Source of the DNA: Solitalea agri
GTDB lineage: Bacteria; Bacteroidota; Bacteroidia; Sphingobacteriales; Sphingobacteriaceae
DNA: 64,000 nt
NCBI RefSeq assembly: GCF_023914155.1
Contig: NZ_JAMWYS010000036.1
Span: forward strand, 248,001-312,000
Direction of reading: 5' to 3'
Below, in pieces: positions 45,162-54,815 of the stretch. Every line of letters starts with the position of its first letter. The first letter of the stretch is position 1. Below the pieces are notes generated by a model that was given only the letters and a program-made list of their open reading frames with translations, searched no databases and was not told the DNA's origin. The position numbers were made by a program, and so were the translations under genes.

Positions 45162-45731
45162 ATGATAAAACTGGGCCAATTAACTGATTCAGAAATCATC
45201 GAACGTTGCCGAAAAGGTGAAGTACGTTATCAGGAACGGCTCTACAAGCGGTTTTATAGTTATGCAATGGGGGTGTCGCTCCGATACGCTATTAATAGGG
45301 AGGATGCACTGGAAATAGTAAATGATGCATTCATTAAAATTTTTGACAAGTTGCATTCATTTGATTCGCAACGTCCTTTTAAGCCTTGGTTACGGCAAAT
45401 TATTATTAACCAAACAATTGACAAAAAGCGCAGGTTGCTTAAAGCCGAATGTGAGCTACCTATTGATGAAATAACTGAACCTGTTTGGGAAAATGCAGAT
45501 GCAATTAGTTTGTTAGGCTATAAAGATATTTTGCAAATGCTTAACACACTGCCCGAAATACAATCCCTGGTGTTTAATATGTATGAAATTGATGGATACG
45601 CTCATGAAGAGATAGCCCAAATGCTGGACATTTCAACCAGCAGCTCACGTGTGTACCTATCTCGGGCAAAAGAAAAGTTAAGAAAACTTATTGAAGAACT
45701 TAATACTGAAGGATATGGAAGAGCGGTTTGA
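45162..45731 (+). CDS. ECF-type RNA polymerase sigma-70 factor
   Basis: I start at the ATG at 45162 (189 residues, MIKLGQLTDSEIIERCRKG); the longer frame needs a TTG. Region 2 (about 25-85) contains NREDALEIVNDAFIKIFDKL and the promoter-melting segment FKPWLRQIIINQTIDKKRR. Region 4 (about 120-180) contains LPEIQSLVFNMYEIDGYAHEEIA and SRAKEKLRK. It should direct polymerase to a specific regulon and be held inactive by a cognate anti-sigma factor. Its stop overlaps the next gene by 17 nt, so that product is the natural partner. Confidence 0.9.
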   Translation: MIKLGQLTDSEIIERCRKGEVRYQERLYKRFYSYAMGVSLRYAINREDALEIVNDAFIKIFDKLHSFDSQRPFKPWLRQIIINQTIDKKRRLLKAECELPIDEITEPVWENADAISLLGYKDILQMLNTLPEIQSLVFNMYEIDGYAHEEIAQMLDISTSSSRVYLSRAKEKLRKLIEELNTEGYGRAV

Positions 45732-46965
45732 TAAAATACTTTCTAATCATATTCGAAGTGTTTTCGATAATTATGAAGATCATTCCGCCAATGAAGGATG
45801 GGATCAATTGCTAATGCAGAGGCAAAAAGCCAATAGTAAAAAGAAAAGAATTATCCCTATTTGGATATGGACGGTTACTGGTACTGCGGCAATCCTGGCT
45901 TTATTTGCTTTAAACTTAGATTTGGCTAATCAAAAGTCAATTTTCACTTCACCACAGTTGGAAGTGAAAATTGTCAAGTCGAAAAACATATCTAAATCAG
46001 CGAAAAGCTTAACTAAACTGCATGCTTCTATTCAGTTGCCAAAATCAAAAGTTAAAGTGGAAGCGAACAATGGTCGACCGAATGCATTAACTGCTCCAGC
46101 ATTAGAAGCATTGGCCTTAGAAAATATTGAAAATGCTTTCGTTGAGGAACTGGAAAAAATTCCAGCTGTAGAAATTAATCAATTATCACAGCATATTTCT
46201 CAACATCCTGATTTAAATTTGGTTGAACGAAGTCCGATTAGAGCGCTTAATAATAAAATTGAAATAAAACCTGAATTTGTAAAGGAATACATTGCCGGTG
46301 AAACACAACAGAAAAGAAGGAGGAATATTGACTATTCTGTTATGGCTGGATCATTTATGAGTTATGCCAATGGGACTGAGAATAATGGTTTGGGCTATAA
46401 AGCAGGACTTGATCTAAATATTCCCCTTACATCAAGGGTTCAACTTAATACCGGTTTAAATCTAGGTCAGCAAACTTTAGAGTTTTCAGGTAATAATGCA
46501 GATTTACCAGCAAGTATTGCTGCAAAAATGAATGCTTATGATGATAATCCGGGTGTAGTGAGTAGTCCTGACAGTTATAAAGCAAACATGGTTGCAATTG
46601 ATCTTCCTGTAAATGTAAGAGTTGCTTTTCCAAGTGCTAATTATACATTTTTTGTTTCCGGAGGATTTAGTAGTTATTCTTACGTGAATGATTCATATTC
46701 AGCTTCTTATTATTCCTATCCCTTCGGCACAGGGACTGGAGTGAGAACACGAGAATCACTCAATATAGATAATTCGGGAAGTTTGTTCTCACGAATTGAC
46801 TGGTTCCGAACCTTAAACATGTCCGCTGGAATTGATTGTAAACTTGGCAAAAAGCAATTATCTATTGAACCTTATTTAAAATATCCTTTAGGAGGATTAG
46901 GCGCCGATCAGATTCGATGGAATTCAATTGGGGTCAATCTAAAGTTTTCATTTTGGAGACAATAA
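45715..46965 (+). CDS. Putative dual membrane-spanning anti-sigma factor
   Basis: I start at the ATG at 45715 (416 residues, MEERFDKIL). The order is: a short cytoplasmic segment (1-45) with the EGWDQLL motif; one transmembrane helix (about 46-66, IIPIWIWTVTGTAAILALFAL); a low-complexity periplasmic linker (about 70-200); and a beta-rich C-terminal domain (about 203-416, DYSVMAGSFMSYANG, MVAIDLPVNVRVAF, SIEPYLKYPLG) of the outer-membrane barrel type. One chain would thus span both membranes. That layout, downstream of and overlapping an ECF sigma gene, fits the Dma family described in Bacteroides thetaiotaomicron. Anti-sigma activity is inferred. Confidence 0.72.
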   Translation: MEERFDKILSNHIRSVFDNYEDHSANEGWDQLLMQRQKANSKKKRIIPIWIWTVTGTAAILALFALNLDLANQKSIFTSPQLEVKIVKSKNISKSAKSLTKLHASIQLPKSKVKVEANNGRPNALTAPALEALALENIENAFVEELEKIPAVEINQLSQHISQHPDLNLVERSPIRALNNKIEIKPEFVKEYIAGETQQKRRRNIDYSVMAGSFMSYANGTENNGLGYKAGLDLNIPLTSRVQLNTGLNLGQQTLEFSGNNADLPASIAAKMNAYDDNPGVVSSPDSYKANMVAIDLPVNVRVAFPSANYTFFVSGGFSSYSYVNDSYSASYYSYPFGTGTGVRTRESLNIDNSGSLFSRIDWFRTLNMSAGIDCKLGKKQLSIEPYLKYPLGGLGADQIRWNSIGVNLKFSFWRQ

Positions 46966-47025
46966 ACTATTGGTTATTAAATATGCATTACCAATAATAA
47001 ACTATTCTTTTGTGTACACTTATTG

Positions 47026-47056
47026 AACATGACTTAAAAAAAGGGCATGTTTTTTA
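47026..47056 (+). terminator. Probable terminator after the anti-sigma gene
   Basis: AACATGAC and GGCATGTT pair (seven of eight) around an A-rich loop and are followed by TTTTTAATTT. It lies 60 nt after the stop codon. Confidence 0.65.
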
Positions 47057-47251
47057 ATTTATACCCAATTAGATTGTCTTCATGTTTTTAACTGATCCGA
47101 CTTACGGAAGGTTTTGTATTTGAAGATGTTTTTGATTATGAGGATTTTAGGATTTTTGATTTTCTTAAGTATAGAAGGCTAAATTAATGCCGGATATTAG
47201 GTTGAATGAGGTAATTATGTTTGTTAAATTTATTTAAGCTAAACGACAAGT

Positions 47252-47283
47252 TTGGCTAATAACTAAAGCACTGGCTTACTTTG
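47252..47283 (+). promoter_or_regulatory. Candidate promoter of the exopolysaccharide operon
   Basis: TTG (47252-47254) is followed after 21 nt by TTACTTTG (47276-47283), seven of eight matches to TAnnTTTG. This leaves a leader of about 55 nt before the first gene. It is the best candidate in the gap. Confidence 0.45.
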
Positions 47284-47343
47284 GTATATAAATTGATTAT
47301 ACACAGCAAAAAACATCTGTGTATTAAATCATAATCGGATACC

Positions 47344-48117
47344 ATGAAATTTACGCGCCTTTTAAACTCTACTTTCATGCTATTGCTTTCTTTTGTAGCG
47401 ATTTCATGTTCTTCAACTGAGAATATTGCCTATTTTAAAGATGCTGGTACCCGCCAAACAGCAACTCAACAAGCGGTAAATAACTACATTCCCAAAGTTC
47501 AGGCAAATGATATCCTTTCAATCGAAATTTCCAGTTTAAGTCCTGAAGCTACTGAAATGTTTAATCCTAAATCAGCTGCAGGAAACGCAAATTCACTTGA
47601 GTTACGTCAGATAGATGGATACCTTGTAGATAAAACCGGAAATGTAGAACTGCCTATTATAGGTACAATAAAAGTAGATGGGTTAACAACCGATGAAGTA
47701 TCGGACCTGGTAAAATCTCGCCTTACTAATTATCTTAAAGATCCTACTGTGAAAGTAAAATTTCTGAACTTTAAAATTTCAGTTATGGGAGAGGTAGCTC
47801 GGCCAAATGTGTATAATATTGCCAATGAAAAGGTTACGATTACCGAAGCATTAAGTATGGCTGGCGATGTAACGATATATGGCTTAAGGGAAAATGTTTT
47901 ATTAATCAGAGAGGAGAATGGAGTTCGACAATTTGCCCGTATTAATTTGAATAAAACCGACGTATTTACTTCGCCATATTATTATTTACACAAAGGAGAT
48001 GTAATTTATGTAGAACCAGGTCCACGTAAAGTATATGCAAGTGAGAATAGAACATATCAAGTATTAACGATATTAGTTGGATTACTAAATGTTGCAGCAA
48101 TTTATGCGATAAAATAA
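47344..48117 (+). CDS. Polysaccharide export lipoprotein (Wza-like)
   Basis: The 257-residue protein has a lipoprotein signal (LSFVAISCSS, Cys22), the polysaccharide-export domain (IPKVQANDILSIEISSL ... VDKTGNVELPIIGTIKVDGLT) and an SLBB-like domain (KISVMGEVARPNVYNIANEKVTITEALSMAG). A C-terminal hydrophobic helix (VLTILVGLLNVAAIYAIK) could cross the outer membrane, as in Wza. It forms the exit channel for the capsule or exopolysaccharide and is followed by its Wzc partner 31 nt on. Confidence 0.92.
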   Translation: MKFTRLLNSTFMLLLSFVAISCSSTENIAYFKDAGTRQTATQQAVNNYIPKVQANDILSIEISSLSPEATEMFNPKSAAGNANSLELRQIDGYLVDKTGNVELPIIGTIKVDGLTTDEVSDLVKSRLTNYLKDPTVKVKFLNFKISVMGEVARPNVYNIANEKVTITEALSMAGDVTIYGLRENVLLIREENGVRQFARINLNKTDVFTSPYYYLHKGDVIYVEPGPRKVYASENRTYQVLTILVGLLNVAAIYAIK

Positions 48118-48148
48118 TTTTAACTTTAATTGTCTAAACGCGCTCAAA

Positions 48149-50506
48149 ATGAATCAATCTTCCTTCCATGATATAGACGAATCTGAAAAAGGTTTAAAAG
48201 AATTCTTTAATAAATGTTTACGTAACTGGTATTGGTTTGTAATATCGATCACTTCCTGTTTGTTATTGTCATTAATCTATTTAAAGATAGTTCGACCTAA
48301 ATACGACATACTTACATCTATTTTAGTAAAAGAAGTGCCTAAAGGTCAGGCTGAAAAAAAAGAAAGTGTTCTTGACGAGCTAAATGTATTTTATGATAGT
48401 AAGTTAATAGATAATGAGATGGAGATCGTGAAGACCAGGTTCTTAATGGAAAATGTTGTTGATGATCTGAATTTAACGGTTTCTTATTTTTTAGACGAAC
48501 CTTATACATTTGATCGTATTATAACCAGTTCCTGGAGGAATAAAGAATTATACAATAATTCGCCAATTCGAATCACAACTTATTCTTTAAATGATGAGGC
48601 TTACGAAAATAAAGTAAAAATTGCCCTAGTTAGTTCCAGTCTATTTAGAATTACCAATAATGACAGCAAAGTTTATAAGTTCGGCGAAAAGATCTCAACT
48701 CCTTATGGAATAATAAAGGTAGATCTGATTAAGTATCCGGTAGATCCTAGCTATAAAAAATTAATTGTACAGTTTAGAACAAGGGATGTTACAATTGAAG
48801 GTTATAGAGATAAGATGATGGTTGCCCCGGCAAGTGAAAATGCAACAGTTTTTAATATTACATTGGAAGAATCTGTTCCTCAAAAGGGAATAGACATTTT
48901 GAATGATTTGATAGTTGAATACAATAAGCAAAAGTTAGAAGTAAAAAAGAAAGAAGCATTTAAAGCGTTGACTTTCCTTGATAATAGATTACAATTATTG
49001 TCATCTGAACTTAAAAATGCAGAAGCGGATGTAGAACAGTATAAATCAAGTAAAGAAATAACAGATATAAGTTCTGAATCTGCTATCCTTTTAGAAAAAG
49101 TTAAGGAAAATGACCTTCGTTTGAATCAGGTTGATATTCAATTGAAGATGTTTGATAATTTAGGGTCTTCAATTAGCACAGGAGAGCAAATTCCATCTGC
49201 TTTGCTGTTGGATAATAAAGTTCTGCAAGATAAAATAGGTAAGCTCAATGATCTTGAATTGGAACGATCTCGTTTACTCCAAAGTATGGGGGAAAAGAAC
49301 CCTTTGGTTGAAACTGTAAATGAGCAAATAAAGAATAGCCAGGAAAGTATTAATGCTGATATTCAGCAAGTAAAGAATGAATTAGTGCTTACACGTAATA
49401 ACTTATTGAGTAATAATTCAAAATTCGATGCTTCCATTAGGTCGGTGCCGCAAAAGGAGAGAAACCTGGTTACAGTTGAAAGACAGAAGAATTTAAAGGA
49501 GGGACTTTATATATACTTGCTTCAAAAAAGAGAAGAAACGGCTCTTGCTTACGATACAAAAGTTTATGATAGCAACGTTGTTGACCCAGCTCACAGTAGT
49601 ATTCTGCCTATTAGTCCGGTGCCGATAAGAACATTTATTATTGCCTTCTTCTTAGGAACCGTATTGCCAATTTTGAGATTCTGGTCAAAATCAATGTTTA
49701 AATCAGAGAAAATAACAGATCAAAGGTTGGTGGCTAACATTACCCAGGCTCCAATATTGGGAGTAATAGGGAAAAATCAATCAAAAGAACAGTTAGTGGT
49801 CAAACCTGGAAGCAAAACTGTTATTTCGGAGCAATTTAAATTCCTTAGAACTAACCTGCATTATCTAAATATTGGGAAATCCAATAGGTCCATTTTAATA
49901 ACCTCAAGTGTAAGTGAAGAAGGTAAAAGCTTTGTGTCGCTTAACTTGGCAGCAAGCATAGCCTTAACAGGAAAGAGGGTTGTTCTTATAGAGTTTGATT
50001 TGCGGAAACCAACTCTTAGTCATTATTTAAAACGTGGTTATAAGAAAGGTCTTTCCGACTTTCTAAAAGGAACAGCTGATGCTGAGGAGATTATCGAACA
50101 AAGTGATATATCAGAGAATTTGTTTTTCATTGGATGTGGAACAGTTCCTGAGGATCCTGCAGAGCTTTTACTTAATGATGATTTGGAAATCATTATGAGC
50201 CAACTGATTCCAAATTATGACTATGTTCTTATGGATTGTCCTCCAATTGGATTGGTTTCTGATGCTATGGTTATTGAAAAATTTGCCGATATGTCTCTGT
50301 ACGTTATCAGATATAATCATACTCATTATCAACAATTGAGAAATATTACAGAACTGTATTTGTCTAATAAGTTTAAGAATATGGGAATAGTCCTTAACTC
50401 AGTTGATTCTGCTGATCAATTTGGTCCTTTGTATAATAAAGGATATAAAAATTACTATGCGGAGAGTAAACCCTCGAAGGGAATACTTGAACGTTTTGTT
50501 TCCTGA
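48149..50506 (+). CDS. Polysaccharide co-polymerase / tyrosine autokinase (Wzc-like)
   Basis: The 785-residue protein has a Wzz-type N-terminus with a transmembrane helix (about 28-50), a long periplasmic coiled-coil region, a second helix (about 490-510) and a cytoplasmic BY-kinase domain. The kinase shows Walker A SVSEEGKS (about 588-596), Walker A' LIEFDLRKP and Walker B YVLMDCPP. A tyrosine cluster closes the protein (YNKGYKNYY). The kinase controls chain length and export with the Wza-like channel upstream. No partner phosphatase is seen in the window. Confidence 0.94.
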   Translation: MNQSSFHDIDESEKGLKEFFNKCLRNWYWFVISITSCLLLSLIYLKIVRPKYDILTSILVKEVPKGQAEKKESVLDELNVFYDSKLIDNEMEIVKTRFLMENVVDDLNLTVSYFLDEPYTFDRIITSSWRNKELYNNSPIRITTYSLNDEAYENKVKIALVSSSLFRITNNDSKVYKFGEKISTPYGIIKVDLIKYPVDPSYKKLIVQFRTRDVTIEGYRDKMMVAPASENATVFNITLEESVPQKGIDILNDLIVEYNKQKLEVKKKEAFKALTFLDNRLQLLSSELKNAEADVEQYKSSKEITDISSESAILLEKVKENDLRLNQVDIQLKMFDNLGSSISTGEQIPSALLLDNKVLQDKIGKLNDLELERSRLLQSMGEKNPLVETVNEQIKNSQESINADIQQVKNELVLTRNNLLSNNSKFDASIRSVPQKERNLVTVERQKNLKEGLYIYLLQKREETALAYDTKVYDSNVVDPAHSSILPISPVPIRTFIIAFFLGTVLPILRFWSKSMFKSEKITDQRLVANITQAPILGVIGKNQSKEQLVVKPGSKTVISEQFKFLRTNLHYLNIGKSNRSILITSSVSEEGKSFVSLNLAASIALTGKRVVLIEFDLRKPTLSHYLKRGYKKGLSDFLKGTADAEEIIEQSDISENLFFIGCGTVPEDPAELLLNDDLEIIMSQLIPNYDYVLMDCPPIGLVSDAMVIEKFADMSLYVIRYNHTHYQQLRNITELYLSNKFKNMGIVLNSVDSADQFGPLYNKGYKNYYAESKPSKGILERFVS

Positions 50507-50560
50507 TATTTAAGTTAAACGCTTTTTTAATAATAATAAATTCATTTTATAGAAACTATT

Positions 50561-51835
50561 ATGAGTCAACCTGAAGTTAAAGATAAAATAGCAGTTATAG
50601 GATTAGGTTATGTTGGGCTTCCATTAGCGGTAGAGTTTGGAAAAAAGTACCCTACTGTCGGTTTTGATATTAGTGAGTGGAGGATAAAGGAGTTAATTGA
50701 TGGGTTTGATCGAACCTTGGAAGTTGATAGTAAGGAGTTAAAGGAATTAGATCAGTTGCAATTTGCCTCTAAGATTGATCAAATTTCGCAATGCAATATC
50801 TTTATTGTAACGGTGCCTACACCTATCGATCATTTTAAAAACCCTGATCTTGGGCCATTGCTTAAGGCATCCGAGATGATTGGCTCCGTTCTTAAAAAGG
50901 GAGATATAGTGATTTATGAATCTACAGTTTATCCCGGATGTACAGAAGAAGATTGTGTACCCGTTCTCGAAAAGAAAAGTGGTTTGAAGTTCAATGTTGA
51001 CTTTTTCTGCGGGTATTCTCCAGAGCGAATTAATCCAGGTGATAAAGTAAATACCTTAAAAACCATTCGTAAAGTTGTTAGTGGAAGCAATCCTGAAATT
51101 GCAAAAAAGGTTAAAGCTATTTATGATAGTATCGTTGATGCAGGAACTTTCTTAGCTTCATCCATTAAAGTTGCTGAGGCATCTAAAGCCATTGAGAATG
51201 CACAGCGCGATGTTAATATTTCATTTGTAAATGAGCTTTCGTTGATTTTTGATAAAATGGATATTGACACGAGTGAGGTATTAGAAGCTGCCGCTACAAA
51301 ATGGAACTTTTTGCACTTTAAACCTGGACTAGTAGGTGGACACTGCATAGGTGTTGATCCTTATTATTTGTTACATAAAGCACAAAGTTTAGGATATTAT
51401 CCACAGGTAATTTTATCAGGCCGAAGGATTAATGACAATATGGGAATGTTTGTGGCTAATAAGGTTGTTAAGCTGATGATTAAGAAAGGGCATAAAATTG
51501 ATGGTTCGAAAGCTTTAATACTTGGAGTAACATTTAAAGAAGACTGTCCAGATATTAGGAATTCTAAGGTTATTGATATTTATAATGAGTTGAAACAGTT
51601 TGGGTTACATGTAGATGTTTACGATCCATGGGCTCACAAAGAGGAGGTAGAAGAGGAATATAAAATTAAATTACTTCCAGAGTTAAATGGTACAACTTAT
51701 GATGTGGTTGTTTTAGCTGTTGCTCATTCTGAATTTAAAAAACTGGAATACAATAATCTAACTCATAATAAATCATCTGTAATCTTTGATACAAAAGGAA
51801 TGTTAGATAAGAAAATTGTTGATGCAAGATTATAG
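50561..51835 (+). CDS. UDP-N-acetylhexosamine 6-dehydrogenase (WbpA/TviB type)
   Basis: The 424-residue enzyme has the nucleotide-binding GLGYVGLPLAVEFGK, the VPTPID strand, the YESTVYPG block and the catalytic Cys262 in GGHCIGVDPYYL. It belongs with dehydrogenases that oxidise UDP-GlcNAc or UDP-GalNAc to the uronic acid. With the aminotransferase, acetyltransferase and oxidoreductase that follow, step one of the WbpA-B-E-D route (UDP-GlcNAc to UDP-GlcNAcA) is most likely. A TviB-like UDP-GalNAcA product is the alternative. Confidence 0.9.
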   Translation: MSQPEVKDKIAVIGLGYVGLPLAVEFGKKYPTVGFDISEWRIKELIDGFDRTLEVDSKELKELDQLQFASKIDQISQCNIFIVTVPTPIDHFKNPDLGPLLKASEMIGSVLKKGDIVIYESTVYPGCTEEDCVPVLEKKSGLKFNVDFFCGYSPERINPGDKVNTLKTIRKVVSGSNPEIAKKVKAIYDSIVDAGTFLASSIKVAEASKAIENAQRDVNISFVNELSLIFDKMDIDTSEVLEAAATKWNFLHFKPGLVGGHCIGVDPYYLLHKAQSLGYYPQVILSGRRINDNMGMFVANKVVKLMIKKGHKIDGSKALILGVTFKEDCPDIRNSKVIDIYNELKQFGLHVDVYDPWAHKEEVEEEYKIKLLPELNGTTYDVVVLAVAHSEFKKLEYNNLTHNKSSVIFDTKGMLDKKIVDARL

Positions 51836-51878
51836 TACTTAATGTGTAAAATCTTTCAAATTTAAGTTCTCGCTCTCT

Positions 51879-53024
51879 ATGGAAAAAGTTCAAATGGTTG
51901 ATCTTAAAGGTCAATACCTTAAAATAAAGCAAGACATTGATGCGGCTATACAAAATTGCATTAATGACGGTTATTTTATTAATGGTCCGGAAGTTAAACT
52001 CTTTCAGGAAAATCTTGCTCAATACCTGAATGTAAATCATGTAGTTACCTGTGGAAATGGAACTGATGCACTTCAAATTGCGATGATGGCATTAGACCTG
52101 CAATCAGGTGACGAAATTATTGTTCCTGCCTTTACTTACGTTGCAACTGCTGAAGTGATTGCCTTATTAGGGCTTACACCAGTGATGGTTGAGGTTGATC
52201 CGGATACTTTTAATATTACGGCAGATCTTATTGAAAAAGCAATAACTCCAAAAACCAGAGCAGTAGTTCCTGTTCATCTTTTTGGTCAGTGTTGTGATAT
52301 GGAGCCAATCATGCAGCTTGCCGAAAAGTATCAATTATACGTGATTGAAGATACTGCGCAGGCTTTGGGTGCCCAGTATACTTTCTCAAATGGCATAGTT
52401 AAATCGGCAGGAACCATTGGACATATTGGCTGTACTTCTTTCTTCCCATCCAAAAACCTGGGATGCTATGGTGACGGAGGAGCTTTGATGACCAACGATG
52501 AAACTTTTGCTAAAAAGCTTCAAAAGATTGCCAACCATGGGCAGTCAAAGAAATATTATCATGAAGTTGTTGGAGTAAACTCCAGATTAGATACCATTCA
52601 AGCTGCTGTTTTAAATGTCAAGCTTGCAAAACTTGATGAATATGCAAAATCAAGGAATTATGCGGCATATAGGTATGATGAAGCATTCTCTAAAATAGAA
52701 GGCGTTCAAATACCCAAAAGACAACCTAACTCAACTCATGTATTTCATCAATATACGTTGAAGTTAAGTGAGGTACATCGCAATGGACTTAAGAAACATT
52801 TAGAAGAGCAAGGAATACCATCTATGATTTATTATCCATTGCCTTTATATAAGCAAGAAGCTTTTCGTTCCGAAAAATATCATGAAAGAGATTTTCCGGT
52901 ATCAGAAGCTCTGTGTGCACAGGTTTTATCATTGCCAATGCATACAGAACTTGACGAAGTCCAACTAGATTTTATTACTAACAGTGTAATTTCATATGTC
53001 AGTTCAATTAAACAATACGCCTGA
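51879..53024 (+). CDS. DegT/DnrJ-family aminotransferase (WbpE/WlbC-like)
   Basis: The 381-residue enzyme carries the sugar-aminotransferase motifs: GNGTDALQIA, DEIIVPAFTYVATAE, IEDTAQALGA and the PLP lysine K192 in SFFPSKNLGCYGDGGAL. WbpE/WlbC enzymes add the 3-amino group to UDP-3-keto-GlcNAcA using glutamate. The gene's last 29 nt overlap the acetyltransferase gene that would act next, which supports that assignment. Confidence 0.9.
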   Translation: MEKVQMVDLKGQYLKIKQDIDAAIQNCINDGYFINGPEVKLFQENLAQYLNVNHVVTCGNGTDALQIAMMALDLQSGDEIIVPAFTYVATAEVIALLGLTPVMVEVDPDTFNITADLIEKAITPKTRAVVPVHLFGQCCDMEPIMQLAEKYQLYVIEDTAQALGAQYTFSNGIVKSAGTIGHIGCTSFFPSKNLGCYGDGGALMTNDETFAKKLQKIANHGQSKKYYHEVVGVNSRLDTIQAAVLNVKLAKLDEYAKSRNYAAYRYDEAFSKIEGVQIPKRQPNSTHVFHQYTLKLSEVHRNGLKKHLEEQGIPSMIYYPLPLYKQEAFRSEKYHERDFPVSEALCAQVLSLPMHTELDEVQLDFITNSVISYVSSIKQYA

Positions 53025-53604
53025 TCTACTTAAAGATTACTTCGTTCATGAAACCTCAATTGTTGATGATGGGGCTGAAATAGGGGAGGGTACCAAAATA
53101 TGGCATTTTAGTCATGTAATGAGTCGTTGTAAAATTGGAGAGCGATGTAATATTGGCCAAAATGTTGTAATCTCACCAGAAGTTGTATTGGGGAATAATG
53201 TTAAAGTTCAGAATAACGTATCCATTTACACTGGAGTAACTTGCGATGATGACGTTTTTCTTGGTCCTTCGATGGTATTTACAAATGTTATAAATCCCAG
53301 AAGTGCTATCAATAGAAAAGATCAGTACGCTAAAACTCATGTTGGTAAAGGAGCATCAATTGGCGCCAATGCTACAATTGTCTGTGGTCATGATATCGGG
53401 GCTTATGCCTTTGTTGGAGCGGGGGCTGTTGTGACAAAGAATGTACTTCCATATGCATTAATTGTGGGGAACCCTGCAAAGCAAATTGGATGGGTAGGTG
53501 AGTATGGGCATCGGTTAAGTTTTGATAATCAAGGGATAGCAATTTGTCCGGAAAGTAGTCAGAAATATAAAATTGAAAATAATAATGTTTCTAGAATAAG
53601 TTAG
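52996..53604 (+). CDS. Left-handed beta-helix N-acetyltransferase (WbpD/WlbB-like)
   Basis: The 202-residue protein is made of hexapeptide repeats (DDGAEIGEGTKIWHFSHVMSRCKIGERCNIGQNVVISPEVVLG onward), with GAGAVVTKNVLPYALIVGNPAKQIGWVGEYG at the end, the hallmark of WbpD/WlbB enzymes. They acetylate the 3-amino group of UDP-GlcNAc3NA using acetyl-CoA. It overlaps the aminotransferase gene. Assignment to this step rests on both the family signature and the neighbours. Confidence 0.9.
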   Translation: MSVQLNNTPDLLKDYFVHETSIVDDGAEIGEGTKIWHFSHVMSRCKIGERCNIGQNVVISPEVVLGNNVKVQNNVSIYTGVTCDDDVFLGPSMVFTNVINPRSAINRKDQYAKTHVGKGASIGANATIVCGHDIGAYAFVGAGAVVTKNVLPYALIVGNPAKQIGWVGEYGHRLSFDNQGIAICPESSQKYKIENNNVSRIS

Positions 53605-53627
53605 TTTACACTCTCAATCATTTATTT

Positions 53628-54725
53628 ATGTACGCTCTCAATCAGAAAATCAAGTTTGCTGTAGTTGGCTGTGGCCATATTGGCAAACGTCATGCAGAGA
53701 TGATTTTACGCAATCCAGAGGCCGAGCTGGTTGCACTTATAGATATCAAAGACTGTTCTTCATTAAAGATTGATCAGTTTAATGTTCCTTTCTTTCAAAG
53801 TCTTGAGGAGTTTCTCTCTTCTGAAATACCTGTCGATGTTATAAATATTGCAACACCTAATGGATATCATGCATCTCAAGCTCTGAAGTGCTTAGAGGCT
53901 AGGAAAAATGTTGTTATTGAAAAACCATTGGCATTAACAAAGCTCGATGCCGAAAAAGTGATTTACAAAGCATTGCAGGTTAATAAGCAAGTTTTTGCAG
54001 TAATGCAAAATCGATATTCACCACCTTCAGTTTGGATTAAAGAGGTTGTAGATTCAGGTATACTTGGAAATATTTACATGGTACAGCTTAACTGTTATTG
54101 GAATAGAGATAACAGGTATTATACTAAAGACAGCTGGCATGGGACGAAAGATCTTGATGGAGGAACTCTCTTTACCCAATTCTCACACTTTATAGATATA
54201 ATGTATTGGTTATTCGGTGACCTAAAGAATACTCAAACCAAATTCGCAGATTTTAACCACAAAGGCCTTACTGATTTTGAGGATAGCGGGTTTATTAGTT
54301 TTGATCTTGAAAGAGGAGGAATGGGCTGTATCAATTATTCAACCTCTGTTTGGAATGAAAACCTTGAAAGCAGTATGACCATAATAGCTGAAAACGGCAG
54401 CGTGAAGATAGGAGGGCAGTACATGGATAAGGTGGAGTATTGTCAAATAAAGGACTATACAATGCCTCAACTTGCACCAACAAATCCAGGTAATGATTAT
54501 GGGGCATATAAAGGTTCTGCTCAAAATCATCATTACGTAATTGAAAATGTAGTAGATACACTAAAAGATAAATGCTCAATAACTACTAATGCTTTAGAAG
54601 GTTTAAAAGTAGTGGAAATTATTGAGCGGATTTACGCAACAAACCCATCGAATAAGAAGCATATTAAAGAATTAAGCAATCATTCAGAAATTGAACGATT
54701 AGCTGTTACAGCAAAGATGTTTTAG
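53628..54725 (+). CDS. Gfo/Idh/MocA oxidoreductase (WbpB/WlbA-like)
   Basis: The 365-residue protein has an N-terminal Rossmann domain (FAVVGCGHIGKRHAEMI), the NIATPNGYHASQALKCLEARKNVVIEKPLALT block and a C-terminal alpha/beta domain with WHGTKDLDGGTLFTQFSHFIDIMYWLFGD. This set resembles WlbA/WbpB, which oxidises UDP-GlcNAcA at C3 to the 3-keto sugar before transamination. It is encoded just after the enzymes that would use its product. A different sugar dehydrogenase activity remains possible. Confidence 0.87.
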   Translation: MYALNQKIKFAVVGCGHIGKRHAEMILRNPEAELVALIDIKDCSSLKIDQFNVPFFQSLEEFLSSEIPVDVINIATPNGYHASQALKCLEARKNVVIEKPLALTKLDAEKVIYKALQVNKQVFAVMQNRYSPPSVWIKEVVDSGILGNIYMVQLNCYWNRDNRYYTKDSWHGTKDLDGGTLFTQFSHFIDIMYWLFGDLKNTQTKFADFNHKGLTDFEDSGFISFDLERGGMGCINYSTSVWNENLESSMTIIAENGSVKIGGQYMDKVEYCQIKDYTMPQLAPTNPGNDYGAYKGSAQNHHYVIENVVDTLKDKCSITTNALEGLKVVEIIERIYATNPSNKKHIKELSNHSEIERLAVTAKMF

Positions 54726-54815
54726 CTGATATGGATAGTTTAAATAATAGAAAGTGTTTGGATATATTTTTTAAAATAGATTCTAACAATAAATTATATC
54801 TATCTGTAAATTAAT

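Larger units (their letters stand above)
46966..47343. other. Intergenic region before the exopolysaccharide operon
   Basis: This 378-nt stretch has no gene. It contains a probable terminator for the sigma/anti-sigma pair (47026-47056) and a promoter candidate (47252-47283). The rest is AT-rich with no further structure I can support. Confidence 0.6.

Noticed and set aside
51735-52076. 113-codon minus-strand frame within the exopolysaccharide operon
   Set aside because: It spans the end of the dehydrogenase and the start of the aminotransferase, both clear plus-strand genes.
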